Shown here piece by piece: positions 23,089 to 31,950 of a stretch of 42,341 nt of DNA; position 1 is the stretch's first letter; the number at the start of each line of letters is the position of its first letter. The position numbers and the translations under genes are program-made. The notes below the pieces were generated by a model. The model was not told where the DNA came from, did no database searches, and saw only the letters and a list, made by a program, of their open reading frames with translations. Origin of the DNA: DSWT01 sp034433375. GTDB lineage: Bacteria > Chloroflexota > Anaerolineae > B4-G1 > SLSP01. The stretch lies in NCBI GenBank assembly GCA_034433375.1, contig DAOUAQ010000026.1, positions 1-42,341 on the forward strand. Reading direction: 5' to 3'.

Positions 23089-24429
23089 ATGAAAAAGCAG
23101 CATAGCCCTCGTATACCTCTGAAAATCCTGGTGCTTCTCGGGGCACTTGTAATCCTGTCGTTAGGAGGGGTAAGTCTCCTGCTAAGCACCGGCGGCTTCG
23201 GTGACTCATCCATCTCTGCCGATGGTGGTTATGTGGCCTTTGTATCTTATGTCCCCAACTCGATCAAACGTCGTGTAGACATCTTCGTGTATGACCTTCA
23301 AAAAAAACGAACCCGCAGCGTGTCTGTCGTCCCGGATGGTATGGAACCCAACATTGAACCTTCTATATATCGAGATACCTCATTATCTGCTGACGGGCGA
23401 TTTCTCGCGTTCCGGTCCTATGCACGCAACCTGGTCAGTGATGACACCAATGACACCGATGATATCTTTGTCTACGATCAACAGGCAGGAGAAACGACGC
23501 GCGTTTCTGTTTCTTCCGATGGCAGTGAAAACAGATACAACTCGTTCGAGCCAAAAATATCCGCGGATGGACGATATGTCGTCTTTACTTCCTTTGCAAG
23601 CGGCTTGGTTAACAGCGATGTCGTTACCCACAGCGACGTCTTTGTCCACGATCGTGAAACCGGCCAGACCGTCCAGGTTTCCGTTTCATCCGAAGGGGTT
23701 GCGGGAGATGGGAACTCATCAAAACCCTCCATTTCGGCTGATGGTCGCTATATTGCCTTTGTGTCCGGGGCCGGGAATCTGGTAGCGGTAGATGTTAACG
23801 GCGCTGCGGAAGACATCTTCGTTCACGATCGGTTGACGGGCGAGACCGTGCTTGCCTCCCTTGTTCCTGAGAGTGGCACAAGGATGCATAATCCATACGG
23901 CACTCAAGTTATGCTTTCTCCCACTGATTACCCGACGATCTCTGCCGATGGCCGTTACGTTGTGTGGATCTGTGGCTCGCTGCTTTTCATCAATGAATGG
24001 CAAGTACCTCACGCGATTGAGCGAGGAATCCAATCAGACGAGTTTGCTTTCCCATTTACTTATATGTCTGCTGCTGCCGCTGCGCCCGCGCTTTCCGCAG
24101 ATGGGCGCTATATGGCCTTTACGGGTCATGCTAACCGCTTCCCCAACAAGATTGAGAAGTGGTTTATTGATTTCGTCGAAAATGAATTGCACATCCCTTC
24201 TTTTCCCTATTCTTTTAATTTTTCTGTATCTGTGTTAGTCATCTATGATTGGGAAATCGGCCAGGTCGAAAGTCAAATCCTTCATCCTGCACCCAACGAC
24301 GCAGTCGCTATCTCTGGCGATGGGCGATATGTGGTCTATGAAAAGAGATACAAAGTTTACGCCTATGATTGGCAAGTTGGGAAGACCAGGCGCATAATGG
24401 GTTCTGGTTCTCTTATTGGGTGGAAATAA
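23089..24429 (+). CDS. Secreted or membrane-anchored TolB/PD40-like beta-propeller protein
   Basis: The 446-residue protein has an N-terminal membrane or signal segment (about 7-29) and then repeated blades opening with forms of ISADGRYVAF and closing with DIFVYDxxxGETxxVSVSSDG, at least five clear copies. Such WD40/PD40-like propellers are usually extracellular; the ligand is unknown. Tandem starts ATG 23083 and ATG 23089 exist; AAGGAG is better spaced from 23089. Base composition is visibly less GC-rich than in glmS or guaA, which may mean a different origin. It stands alone between the repeat element and a palindromic terminator. Confidence 0.83.
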   Translation: MKKQHSPRIPLKILVLLGALVILSLGGVSLLLSTGGFGDSSISADGGYVAFVSYVPNSIKRRVDIFVYDLQKKRTRSVSVVPDGMEPNIEPSIYRDTSLSADGRFLAFRSYARNLVSDDTNDTDDIFVYDQQAGETTRVSVSSDGSENRYNSFEPKISADGRYVVFTSFASGLVNSDVVTHSDVFVHDRETGQTVQVSVSSEGVAGDGNSSKPSISADGRYIAFVSGAGNLVAVDVNGAAEDIFVHDRLTGETVLASLVPESGTRMHNPYGTQVMLSPTDYPTISADGRYVVWICGSLLFINEWQVPHAIERGIQSDEFAFPFTYMSAAAAAPALSADGRYMAFTGHANRFPNKIEKWFIDFVENELHIPSFPYSFNFSVSVLVIYDWEIGQVESQILHPAPNDAVAISGDGRYVVYEKRYKVYAYDWQVGKTRRIMGSGSLIGWK

Positions 24430-24493
24430 ATGCCCCCTGCTCGCATCTGATCTGCGGTGGCGCGGTCTGGAGACCGGTCACAGTGTTTGGAGA

Positions 24494-24530
24494 ACATCGT
24501 AGGGCGATTTGCCAAATCGCCCTACGATGT
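24494..24530. repeat. GGGCGATTTG palindrome, copy 2, acting as terminator
   Basis: Perfect 18-bp arms ACATCGTAGGGCGATTTG and CAAATCGCCCTACGATGT flank a central C. On the plus strand the right arm runs directly into a T-run (TTTTTTG), so it can serve as an intrinsic terminator for the beta-propeller gene. It lies between convergent genes and shares its core with the palindrome at 20329-20356. Confidence 0.87.
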
Positions 24531-24556
24531 TTTTTGTATGCTGCGGTTAGCTTGCG

Positions 24557-25942
24557 TTAATAGGATGAATTGGAGTGTGAAATTTCCAGTCCGTTGACCT
24601 GCAGGAACGCCGGCACGATGATCGCCCTGGGATTGCGCGCGCCGTAGCTCATCGAGGTGTTGGCGACGACCGACGCCCGCGAGAGCCACGCCAGCCGGTC
24701 GCCGTAGATGTCGAGCAGGCTTTGCGTCAAACGCACGTTGTAGGGCACGACCACGGAACCGTCCTTCTTGAGCAAGAGCGCGCCAAAACGCGAGCTGCCG
24801 GTCACCAGCCCCTTGGAGGGGTTCACGATGTTCATATAGTGCAGGTAGGGGATGTAGAGGAGGTCGTCTTCGCGCGGCATGGCGACCAGTTCTTCCAGGG
24901 TGCTTGCCGGCCCGTCGCCGCCCTGCAATACGATGCTGTCGTGCGGTGTGGTATGTCCGGTGGGCTGCGCGCCGAATTCGTCGGCGTCGTCTTGCGCCCA
25001 CATGAAGTGCTTGAATACGCCCTCGGCGAAGATGGGGAACGGTTGACGCGGCATCCCCATCAGGTCGCGGCGGAAGGGGAAGGTCTCGCGCCGCGTGGGA
25101 TCGTCGGTCAGCGTGAAGTGCGGCGAAAAGATGCGCTGTCCAAGCTGCTCCTCGGTGAGGAACGAAAAACCGCGTTTCATCAGGCCGCCGTTGTAGCCGA
25201 TAAAGCTCATAAACGTCAGCAGGTCGCTGGTCGCCGCCGAACCGAAGACGATGTTGTACGTTCCCAGGGGAAGTTGTTGCGGCGCATCGTGCTGGTAGTG
25301 TTCCACCAGGAAGGCCAAATCGCGCCGCAGCACGTCCGGGTTCAGGTCGGTTTTCTGCTGCGCGGATTGCTCGGCCAGCACTTCCCATTTGAGCGCGGTG
25401 TGCGACAGCACCATGCTGATCTGCGCGTCGGAGGTCTTGAAATACTGCGTGTGCTCGGAGCGGGTGTTGATCTGGGCGAGGGTGTTCATCCCGCAGGAGA
25501 AGATGCCGGAGAGCCGGATGTCGTCGGTTTCCAATCCCGCCGCCGCCTGGTTGAAGAACGCCAGACGCTCCTGGTTGCTGAGCGTCGCCAATGCAGGATC
25601 GTAGGTACTCTCGTCGCTGAAGGACTCGGTGTAGACCGGGACGGTGGGTTGATAGCTCAGAGGCTGCGCGTGCTGCACCATCTCGGCGACGATGTCTACG
25701 CCTTGCCGCATCTCGTCCAGGTTCCCCAGCGCGGTAATCATCTCGTAGCTGGCGCGCTGCCGGTCGCGGTAGGCGGTGATTTCCAGGCGGATGAGATGCT
25801 CGTTGGTGTTCAACGAGATAGCCGAGTTGGCGAAGCGCATCAGGTAACTGTCTTCTTCGTGATACAAAAACGTGGCTTCGACGCCTTTTGCCAGCGCGTA
25901 GGCGCGCAAGTCACACAGGGTTTGCAAAATCTGATCCTTCAC
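24557..25942 (-). CDS. tldE: TldE/PmbA-family metalloprotease-complex subunit
   Basis: The 461-residue protein is the TldE (PmbA) partner of the TldD/TldE protease, which degrades unfolded peptides and in some bacteria matures microcins or other peptides. It shares the family fold with TldD but lacks the HExxxH motif, as expected. C-terminal family features include GLVTGSSRFGALLLKKDG and a late TSMSYGARNPRA. The start is GTG 25942, preceded by GGAGAG and three bases after the tldD stop; the longer frame from 26047 would lie inside tldD. The gene is convergent with the beta-propeller gene. Confidence 0.92.
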   Translation of the reverse strand: MKDQILQTLCDLRAYALAKGVEATFLYHEEDSYLMRFANSAISLNTNEHLIRLEITAYRDRQRASYEMITALGNLDEMRQGVDIVAEMVQHAQPLSYQPTVPVYTESFSDESTYDPALATLSNQERLAFFNQAAAGLETDDIRLSGIFSCGMNTLAQINTRSEHTQYFKTSDAQISMVLSHTALKWEVLAEQSAQQKTDLNPDVLRRDLAFLVEHYQHDAPQQLPLGTYNIVFGSAATSDLLTFMSFIGYNGGLMKRGFSFLTEEQLGQRIFSPHFTLTDDPTRRETFPFRRDLMGMPRQPFPIFAEGVFKHFMWAQDDADEFGAQPTGHTTPHDSIVLQGGDGPASTLEELVAMPREDDLLYIPYLHYMNIVNPSKGLVTGSSRFGALLLKKDGSVVVPYNVRLTQSLLDIYGDRLAWLSRASVVANTSMSYGARNPRAIIVPAFLQVNGLEISHSNSSY

Positions 25943-25944
25943 GG

Positions 25945-27402
25945 TTACTCTCCTATCCTCACGTTGTCGAAACGGCAGACCGGTACGCCATGACCCAACT
26001 GCATGACCTGGTTGGGCTGTCCCTTGCCACAGTTCGAGACGTAGCACACTTCCCAGGTCGAGCGGTCGCCCACCGCCGACAGCGAGTTGTAGAACTTGAC
26101 GGTCTCGCCCTGGTACGTCGAATTCTTGACCACGCGGGTGATCTGCCCATCCTCCACCAGCCAGCCGATGTCGGTGGCGAAGTGGAACTGCTCGCGGTTG
26201 GAGCCGATAGACCAGCTCTTGTCGCCATCGAGGATGATGCCGCGCTCGGTATTCTTGACGATGTCGTCCAGTGTGCCATCGTCGCCGGGATCCACGTTGA
26301 TGTTGGTCATACGTTCAATCGGCACGCGGTAGAACGACGTGGCGCGATTCGCGCCGCTGCTGCCCTCGAAAATGACCTTGCCGGCGCGCGCGTTGGCCTC
26401 TTCGACCATTTGTCGCCCGGTGATCGCGCCGACGAGCAAGCCCTTGTCAATCAGCAGGTTGTCCTGCGCGGGGATGCCATCGTCGTCGTAGCCGAAGCTG
26501 CCGGGACTGTTGGGCGTCGTCGCGTCGGCGCGCACCGTCAACTTGTCCGAGCCGTAGCGCAGCGCGCCGAAGTCGCTGAGCCGGACGAACGATCCGCCGG
26601 CGTAGGCCAGCTCATAGCCGAGGATGCGGTCCAGTTCGAGGGCGTGGCCGATGGTTTCGTGCGTTTGCAAGAACATAATGCCGGGCAGCAGGATGACCGA
26701 GCGCACGTCTTTGGGGCAATGGTCGGCGGTCAACACTTCGTTCATCTCGCGCACGATGCGTTCGGCGTTCGCGCTGAAGACCTCCATATCGAGCGTCTCC
26801 CACCCGCGCGTATCGCCCGTGCGCGGCGGGTTGTACTTGCGCGAGTGCATCTCGCCGTTGGCGTCCAGCCCCGCCACTTCCAGCGAGGGGAAGACCTCGA
26901 CAATGGTTTTCTCGATCTCGCTGCCTTCGGAATCCATGAAGACGATCTGCTTGCGGATGAACGTCAGGTTGCAGATGCGCTGGAAGACGCCCGGCTGGTT
27001 CAACTTGGTGTCCATCGTCTGCATAAAGGCCAGTTTGTCGGCCAGCGGCACGGTGAACGGGTCAATCTGGTTGGGGCTGTGGAAGGCGGCCTGGATGGCG
27101 TCCTTCTCCGCCAGGCGGACAGGGAAGGTGACGCGCTCGGCGGCGACGCGGGCGTTGTCGAGGGCTTTGTCGAACAGCGCGGTGAGATTGCTGAGGTCCG
27201 ACGTGGCCGAGAACCCCCACGCGCCCTGGTACAGCACGCGGACGCCAACGCCGCTCTCACGGGCAGCGACGGCATTTTTGAGATTGCCGTTCCACATCAC
27301 CAGGTCGTTGGTTTCCTCAACGGGATACCAACGCGCGTCCACATAGAGTGCGCCGGCGTCCCGGAGGCGGGCAATGTGCTCTTGTAATTGTTTTCGCATC
27401 AT
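25945..27402 (-). CDS. tldD: TldD-family metalloprotease
   Basis: The 485-residue catalytic subunit carries the metal-binding HExxxH motif as QTHETIGHALELDRILGYE. Other family blocks are SGVGVRVLYQGAWGFSAT near the N terminus, and GSFGYDDDGIPAQ and LLIDKGLLVGAITGRQ in the second half. It acts in the cytosol as a heterodimer with TldE, encoded three bases downstream. Tandem ATGs at 27402 and 27399 follow GGAG; the longest frame reaches 27444 with no support for the extra residues. No RiPP precursor or cyclase gene is seen nearby, so a general protease role is more likely than peptide maturation. Confidence 0.94.
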   Translation of the reverse strand: MMRKQLQEHIARLRDAGALYVDARWYPVEETNDLVMWNGNLKNAVAARESGVGVRVLYQGAWGFSATSDLSNLTALFDKALDNARVAAERVTFPVRLAEKDAIQAAFHSPNQIDPFTVPLADKLAFMQTMDTKLNQPGVFQRICNLTFIRKQIVFMDSEGSEIEKTIVEVFPSLEVAGLDANGEMHSRKYNPPRTGDTRGWETLDMEVFSANAERIVREMNEVLTADHCPKDVRSVILLPGIMFLQTHETIGHALELDRILGYELAYAGGSFVRLSDFGALRYGSDKLTVRADATTPNSPGSFGYDDDGIPAQDNLLIDKGLLVGAITGRQMVEEANARAGKVIFEGSSGANRATSFYRVPIERMTNINVDPGDDGTLDDIVKNTERGIILDGDKSWSIGSNREQFHFATDIGWLVEDGQITRVVKNSTYQGETVKFYNSLSAVGDRSTWEVCYVSNCGKGQPNQVMQLGHGVPVCRFDNVRIGE

Positions 27403-27554
27403 AGTCTCCTTTTTTTGAAGTTCCATTCCACCATGATACCACAAATTTACTCTATCTCCTACCGCCAGAAAGATCGGAAATTCTGTATACGGCTCCGGCC
27501 TGACCGGTGTAGATGATTCGGTAGGCGTGTTCTCTCTGCTGTTTCCCTCTCGAT

Positions 27555-27582
27555 TTGTGGTCTTGAGCCTTCACATTATACT
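27555..27582 (+). promoter_or_regulatory. Candidate promoter of the M28 peptidase gene
   Basis: TTGTGG (27555-27560), a 16-nt spacer and TATACT (27577-27582) lie about 50 nt upstream of the start codon. Confidence 0.45.
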
Positions 27583-27630
27583 CTCGTTGGAAATCAAAAC
27601 ATTCCACAGTGTGTCTATCGTAGAGATGTT

Positions 27631-28656
27631 ATGAACAACACAATGAAACGCCTTTCCTTGCTCATGCTATGTTTTCTGGGCTTGCTTGCCTGTGATTTCA
27701 TCAACCCGCCTCGCGCCGCGGGGCCTACGAGGGAGGTTGTCCCGCCAACTGCGACCAGGCTGCCCGGCGCGACGCCGGTAGATGTGACGTATGGAGCAAT
27801 CGCTCGGCGACATCTTACCGTCCTCTCCGCCGAAATCGGTCCGCGCTTACCCGGTTCACCGGAGGAGGCTGCGGCTGCGGATTACGTCAAGGCGGTTTTC
27901 AAAAAATGCGGCTTCGATCTGCAAGTACAACCCTTTTCCTTCATCACCGAAGACGACGAACAGTTGGAATCGGCTAATGTGATTGCTGTCAAACGGGGCT
28001 TGTCATCCAGGGAAATCATCGTCGGTGCGCATTATGATTCGGTGGATGATGGGGAAGGCGCAGACGACAACGCCTCTGGGGTGGCCGTTATGTTGGAGGT
28101 CGCCGAGATGCTCCACGGCGTCCAGACGCCCTACACTATCCGTTTTATCGCCTTTGGCGCCGAGGAAGCAGATCTGGACGGCTCTCGTTCCTATGTCGCG
28201 CAGATGGACGAGGCGGACATCGAAAATACCGTGGGCATGATCAACCTGGATAGTCTGATTGCCGGGGACATAACTTACGTATACGGCGATGCGGGAAGGG
28301 GCAGCCTTCGAGATTGGATTTTGGCGGCGGCGGCAGAAGCAGGATTCGCTGTGGAGGGCCGGACGGCCAGGGAACTGGATCAGCCAGATGGAACGCCCTG
28401 CGATTGTGCGGATTATGGCCCGTTCCAGGAAGTTGATATCCCTTTCGCCTACTTTGAAGCAACCAATTGGGATCTGGCTGAGGATGCGATGACCCAAGTT
28501 GATGTCAATTTAGGGGAAGATGGCAAAATCCAACATACTCAATACGATACCGTGGATTATATAGACACAACCTTCCCCGGTAGGATTGATGCGCGCTTGA
28601 ATGTGTTTATCACATTGCTGTATGACGCCCTGACCCGGTTCACTATCTCGCATTGA
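27631..28656 (+). CDS. M28-family zinc peptidase, lipoprotein
   Basis: The 341-residue protein has a signal peptide with a lipobox, LGLLAC, placing the lipidated Cys at 21, followed by a Pro/Thr-rich spacer. The M28 aminopeptidase domain shows the two-zinc ligand pattern: His134 in GAHYDSV, Asp145 in ADDNASGVA, Glu178/Glu179 in FGAEEADLDGS, Asp in INLDSL and a late His in IQHTQYDT. It would act outside the cytoplasmic membrane on peptide N termini. The start ATG lies at 27631; an in-frame ATG four codons later is possible. It is transcribed divergently from tldD. Confidence 0.9.
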   Translation: MNNTMKRLSLLMLCFLGLLACDFINPPRAAGPTREVVPPTATRLPGATPVDVTYGAIARRHLTVLSAEIGPRLPGSPEEAAAADYVKAVFKKCGFDLQVQPFSFITEDDEQLESANVIAVKRGLSSREIIVGAHYDSVDDGEGADDNASGVAVMLEVAEMLHGVQTPYTIRFIAFGAEEADLDGSRSYVAQMDEADIENTVGMINLDSLIAGDITYVYGDAGRGSLRDWILAAAAEAGFAVEGRTARELDQPDGTPCDCADYGPFQEVDIPFAYFEATNWDLAEDAMTQVDVNLGEDGKIQHTQYDTVDYIDTTFPGRIDARLNVFITLLYDALTRFTISH

Positions 28657-28672
28657 GACACTCCATGCGACC

Positions 28673-28700
28673 TTGACACCTCATCCTTCACGCTTACAAT
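28673..28700 (+). promoter_or_regulatory. Promoter of the GNAT gene
   Basis: TTGACA (28673-28678), a 16-nt spacer and TACAAT (28695-28700) lie in the short gap after the M28 peptidase gene. Confidence 0.65.
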
Positions 28701-28748
28701 CGCCACTATGCTTTCAGAACGGTTGAGGCGAGGTTAAGCGTCACATAT

Positions 28749-29726
28749 ATGACAGTCAAGGCGCAGGCCCAGGTGGGCGAGCCAATGCGCGGCATCAGGC
28801 CGGTAGATCCAACGCGGGATATGCAGGCGATTGTGGAACTGGTCGCCCTGGGTTTTGAGGATGAACTTGACCCGCAAGGGCAGAAGATGCTGGCGGAAAT
28901 GCGCCAGACGGCGCGACGCCGGCCGTTATCTGCGTTGACGACGGGTGTTGAGCTGGATCCGGTTGGATTTGTGTGGGTCGAAGATGGGTGTGTGGTCGGG
29001 AACCTCTCGCTGCGTTACGCGCTTCCCGGCAGAACCAAGGGGCAGTTGATCGGCAATGTGGTCGTTCACCCCGACTACCGAGGCATGGGGATTGGGCGCG
29101 CGCTGGTCGAGGCGGCTATACAAGCTGTTCAGCACCAGGACACCCGCTGGATCGGGTTGGAAGTGCGCGAAAACAACCCCGTCGCTTGCGGTCTGTACAC
29201 CCAGATGGGATTTGAAAAGGTTGGCCGGCAGCAGCATCTTCTCCGACCTGCCCGCGTGCCCTGGCCTAACGTTACCGCCTCTCGCTTGCCGTGGCGGGTG
29301 AGCAAACCCAAAGATCGGCTTTTATGGACGCAGTTAGCGGACGCGATCTACGCTCGCCGCCAGAAGTGGATCCTCGAAGTCCGGCCAGGCCAATATACGT
29401 TTGGTGGTTTAGAGCGCCGACTTAATCGCTGGTTGGATGGAGAGCGCGAGGAAGCCTGGCTTTACGGCGCGGAGGAAGCCCGGTTGGCTGTGTGTGTAAG
29501 AACAGACAAACGGAGTCAGTTTCACCTGTGGGATATTCTGGTACATCCCGCTGAAGGCGCTGCTGGCGCGCAAGCCGCCGTCGCGCAGGCGTTGCAGGCG
29601 ACGCGGCGTTTCCCCGCGTGGCCGGTGATTGCGCTCATCGCCGATCAGGAGCCGTTGGTACAGGCTTTTTTCGACGTGGGCTTCAAGCTGCACCGGAGCC
29701 TGGTGCAGATGGTGATGGAGTTGTAG
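28749..29726 (+). CDS. GNAT-family N-acetyltransferase
   Basis: This 325-residue acetyltransferase has a clear acetyl-CoA-binding motif A, NVVVHPDYRGMGIGRALVEA (about 104-123), followed by ENNPVACGLYTQMGFEKVGR, typical of GNAT motif B. The C-terminal half (about 200-325) has HLWDILVHPAEGA and ends PLVQAFFDVGFKLHRSLVQM, resembling a second, degenerate GNAT fold. The substrate is unknown. The last 44 bases overlap the 3' end of rlmB, which is read from the other strand. Confidence 0.88.
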   Translation: MTVKAQAQVGEPMRGIRPVDPTRDMQAIVELVALGFEDELDPQGQKMLAEMRQTARRRPLSALTTGVELDPVGFVWVEDGCVVGNLSLRYALPGRTKGQLIGNVVVHPDYRGMGIGRALVEAAIQAVQHQDTRWIGLEVRENNPVACGLYTQMGFEKVGRQQHLLRPARVPWPNVTASRLPWRVSKPKDRLLWTQLADAIYARRQKWILEVRPGQYTFGGLERRLNRWLDGEREEAWLYGAEEARLAVCVRTDKRSQFHLWDILVHPAEGAAGAQAAVAQALQATRRFPAWPVIALIADQEPLVQAFFDVGFKLHRSLVQMVMEL

Positions 29727-30474
29727 CGACGAGTTGGCTGCGTTGTCGCAGGGCCTCGTAGAGCGCGATGGATCCGGCGACGGCGGCATTGAGGGAATTG
29801 ATCTTCCCGCGCATCGGGATGGACATCAGCCAATCGCAACGCTCGCGGACCAACCGGCGCAGTCCTTCTCCTTCGCTGCCAACGACGACCGCCAGCGGCA
29901 GCGTCATATTCACCTGCGTATAGAGCTGCGCGCCGCGCGCGTCTTCCAACCCCGCAATCCACACATCGGCAGCTTTGAGTTGCTCGATTGCTTGCGCCAG
30001 ATTGGCGACCTGGGCCACGAGCAGATGTTCCACCGCGCCCGACGACGTGTTGACCGTGACCGGGGTGATACCGGCAGCGCGCCGTTCCTGGATCACGACC
30101 CCGTGGACGCCGGCAACCTCGGCGGTGCGCAGCAGGGAACCTACGTTGTGAACGTCTTGCAGCAGGTCGAGCAGCAAGAGCAGGGGCGGCTCGTGGCGCT
30201 GGCGGGCCAATGCCAGCATATCGTGGGGCGTGGCGAAGGGATAGCCGGAAGTTTCCAGCGCCACGCCCTGGTGGTCGTCAACGCCGGTGAGGTGCGCGAT
30301 GTCCTGGCGGGGACGTTTCTCTATGACAACGCGCCGTTTTTGCGCCGCAGTCGTGATTTCGTCAAGGATAGGCGCTTTGGCTACACTTTCAGCCACCAAC
30401 AGCCGGAAAGGTTGTCGCCGCCCGGCGTATAGGGACTCGCGGACCGCCTGCCGCCCGAAAAGCCATTCCCGCAC
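29683..30474 (-). CDS. rlmB: 23S rRNA 2'-O-methyltransferase RlmB (TrmH/SpoU family)
   Basis: This SPOUT-class enzyme of 263 residues probably methylates the ribose of G2251 in 23S rRNA. The N-terminal L30e-like substrate-binding domain opens MREWLFGRQAVRESLYAG. The SPOUT knot has DLLQDVHNVGSLLRTAEVAG, LAVVVGSEGEGLRRLV and MRGKINSLNAAVAGSIALYE. The start is GTG 30474, after AGGGGG and nine bases past the cysS stop. The yacL-cysS-rlmB order recalls the arrangement in Firmicutes, though intermediate genes are missing. The 3' end overlaps the convergent GNAT gene, and the last ~15 residues (PSPSAPGSG type) are a non-conserved tail. Confidence 0.93.
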   Translation of the reverse strand: MREWLFGRQAVRESLYAGRRQPFRLLVAESVAKAPILDEITTAAQKRRVVIEKRPRQDIAHLTGVDDHQGVALETSGYPFATPHDMLALARQRHEPPLLLLLDLLQDVHNVGSLLRTAEVAGVHGVVIQERRAAGITPVTVNTSSGAVEHLLVAQVANLAQAIEQLKAADVWIAGLEDARGAQLYTQVNMTLPLAVVVGSEGEGLRRLVRERCDWLMSIPMRGKINSLNAAVAGSIALYEALRQRSQLVATTPSPSAPGSGAA

Positions 30475-30483
30475 GCGCGCCCC

Positions 30484-31932
30484 CTAGTCCAGCCGCCACG
30501 TGGTATCGTCGGGGCCATCTTCGATGAGGATGCCGAGTTCCGCCAGATGGCTGCGAATTGCGTCGGCTTTGCTCCAATCCCGGCTCTCCCGGTATTCCTG
30601 GCGCAACTCCAACAGGTATTTCACCAGCCCGTCAACGATGTGTTCGTTCTCCTGGTTTTTCAGGTTATTCGGCACAATTCCTAGCACGCCCCCGGCCAAA
30701 TCGTGGAAGATTCTATCCATCGCTGCCAACGTCCCCATCGCATAGCGCGTCGTATCGTCCAGATGACGGTTGACTTCCTTGACGAGGTCGAAGAGGACGC
30801 CTAGAGCTTGCGGGGTGTTAAAATCGTCATCCATAGCCGCCTGGAAATCCTCGCGGTAGTCCTCCAGCGAGCCGACTTGCGCGAGGACGGCGGTACCCGC
30901 GGCTTCTACGGTGTTCTTCATCGCATAACGCAGCTTGTGGATGGTATTGTGCAGGCGATTCACACCGCGCTGCGCAGCCTGAAGCGCATCCCGGCTGAAA
31001 TCCACCGGGCCGCGGTAATGGCTGCCGAGCACAAAATAGCGGATCGCCTCAGGGGAGTAAAGGTTGAGCGCATCCTTGATGGTCAGAAAATTGCCCAGAC
31101 TTTTGCTCATCTTCACGCCGTTGACGGTGAGGGAGCCGACGAGGAGCCAGTAGTTGGCAAAGGGAACGCCATGCCGGGCCTCAGCCTGTGCGATTTCACA
31201 TTCGTTGTGAGGGAAGATATTCTCCAGCCCGCCGCCGTGGATGTCGAAGGTTTTGCCCAGGTATTTGGTGGACATGACCGAACATTCGATGTGCCAGCCG
31301 GGGTAGCCTTCGCCCCACGGGCTGGGCCAGCGCATAATGTGCTCAGGTTCGGCGCGTTTCCACAACGCAAAATCAGCGGGATGGCGCTTGTCCTCGCGGA
31401 TTTCCACACGCGCGCCGGCCTGCAACTCGTCAACCTGGCGATTGGACAGCTTGCCGTATTCCGGGAACTTCTCCACGGAGAAATAGACGTTTCCGTCAAC
31501 CGCGTAGGCATAGTCGTGATCGAGTAAATCCTGAACCCAGGTGATGATTTCGGGCACGTGGCATGTCGCGCGCGGCGCGATGTTGGGCCGCAGGACACCC
31601 AGCGCGTCCATATCATCGTTGAAGCTGTTGACGTAGGTCTCCACCAGTTCCATCGGCTCAATGCGCTCGCGGCGCGCGCCTTTGGTGATGCGATCCTCGC
31701 CGGTCTGCGTTAAGTGGCCTACGTCGGTGAGGTTGCGCACGTGGCGCACTTTGTAGCCGCGATACTGCAAGTACCGCACGATAACGTCCATAGCGATGTA
31801 CGTCTTGGCGTGACCGAGATGGGAATGATCGTACACGGTAGGGCCGCACACGTAGAGACTCACACGCTCGGGCTGGATGGGCTTAAAGCGTTCTACTTCC
31901 CGGCTGAGATAGTTATAAACTTTCAGCGCCAT
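30484..31932 (-). CDS. cysS: Cysteine--tRNA ligase
   Basis: The class I synthetase of 482 residues charges tRNA-Cys. The HIGH-type motif is HLGH within YDHSHLGHAKTYIAMD, the catalytic zinc site is approached by CGPTVY and GWHIECSVM with later HNECE, and the KMSKS motif is KMSKSLGNF. The C-terminal helical domain ends TTWRLD. The ATG follows AAGGAGCT and lies 18 bp downstream of the yacL-like gene, with rlmB 9 bp further on, so the three form one operon. No T-box lies upstream of this operon. Confidence 0.97.
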   Translation of the reverse strand: MALKVYNYLSREVERFKPIQPERVSLYVCGPTVYDHSHLGHAKTYIAMDVIVRYLQYRGYKVRHVRNLTDVGHLTQTGEDRITKGARRERIEPMELVETYVNSFNDDMDALGVLRPNIAPRATCHVPEIITWVQDLLDHDYAYAVDGNVYFSVEKFPEYGKLSNRQVDELQAGARVEIREDKRHPADFALWKRAEPEHIMRWPSPWGEGYPGWHIECSVMSTKYLGKTFDIHGGGLENIFPHNECEIAQAEARHGVPFANYWLLVGSLTVNGVKMSKSLGNFLTIKDALNLYSPEAIRYFVLGSHYRGPVDFSRDALQAAQRGVNRLHNTIHKLRYAMKNTVEAAGTAVLAQVGSLEDYREDFQAAMDDDFNTPQALGVLFDLVKEVNRHLDDTTRYAMGTLAAMDRIFHDLAGGVLGIVPNNLKNQENEHIVDGLVKYLLELRQEYRESRDWSKADAIRSHLAELGILIEDGPDDTTWRLD

Positions 31933-31950
31933 GCTCAGCTCCTTCTGCTC

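Noticed and set aside
25888..27387. 499-codon open frame on the plus strand opposite tldD
   Set aside because: It mirrors tldD in a GC-rich region, has no family features, and reads as low-complexity Arg/Val/Ala sequence.
24557..27402. TldD/TldE as part of a RiPP (microcin-like) cluster
   Set aside because: No precursor peptide, cyclodehydratase or exporter is adjacent; the pair is a common stand-alone protease.
29683..29726. Frameshift or misassembly at the overlapping ends of the GNAT and rlmB genes
   Set aside because: Both C termini are plausible, and a 44-bp convergent overlap is compatible with two intact genes whose tails are non-conserved.
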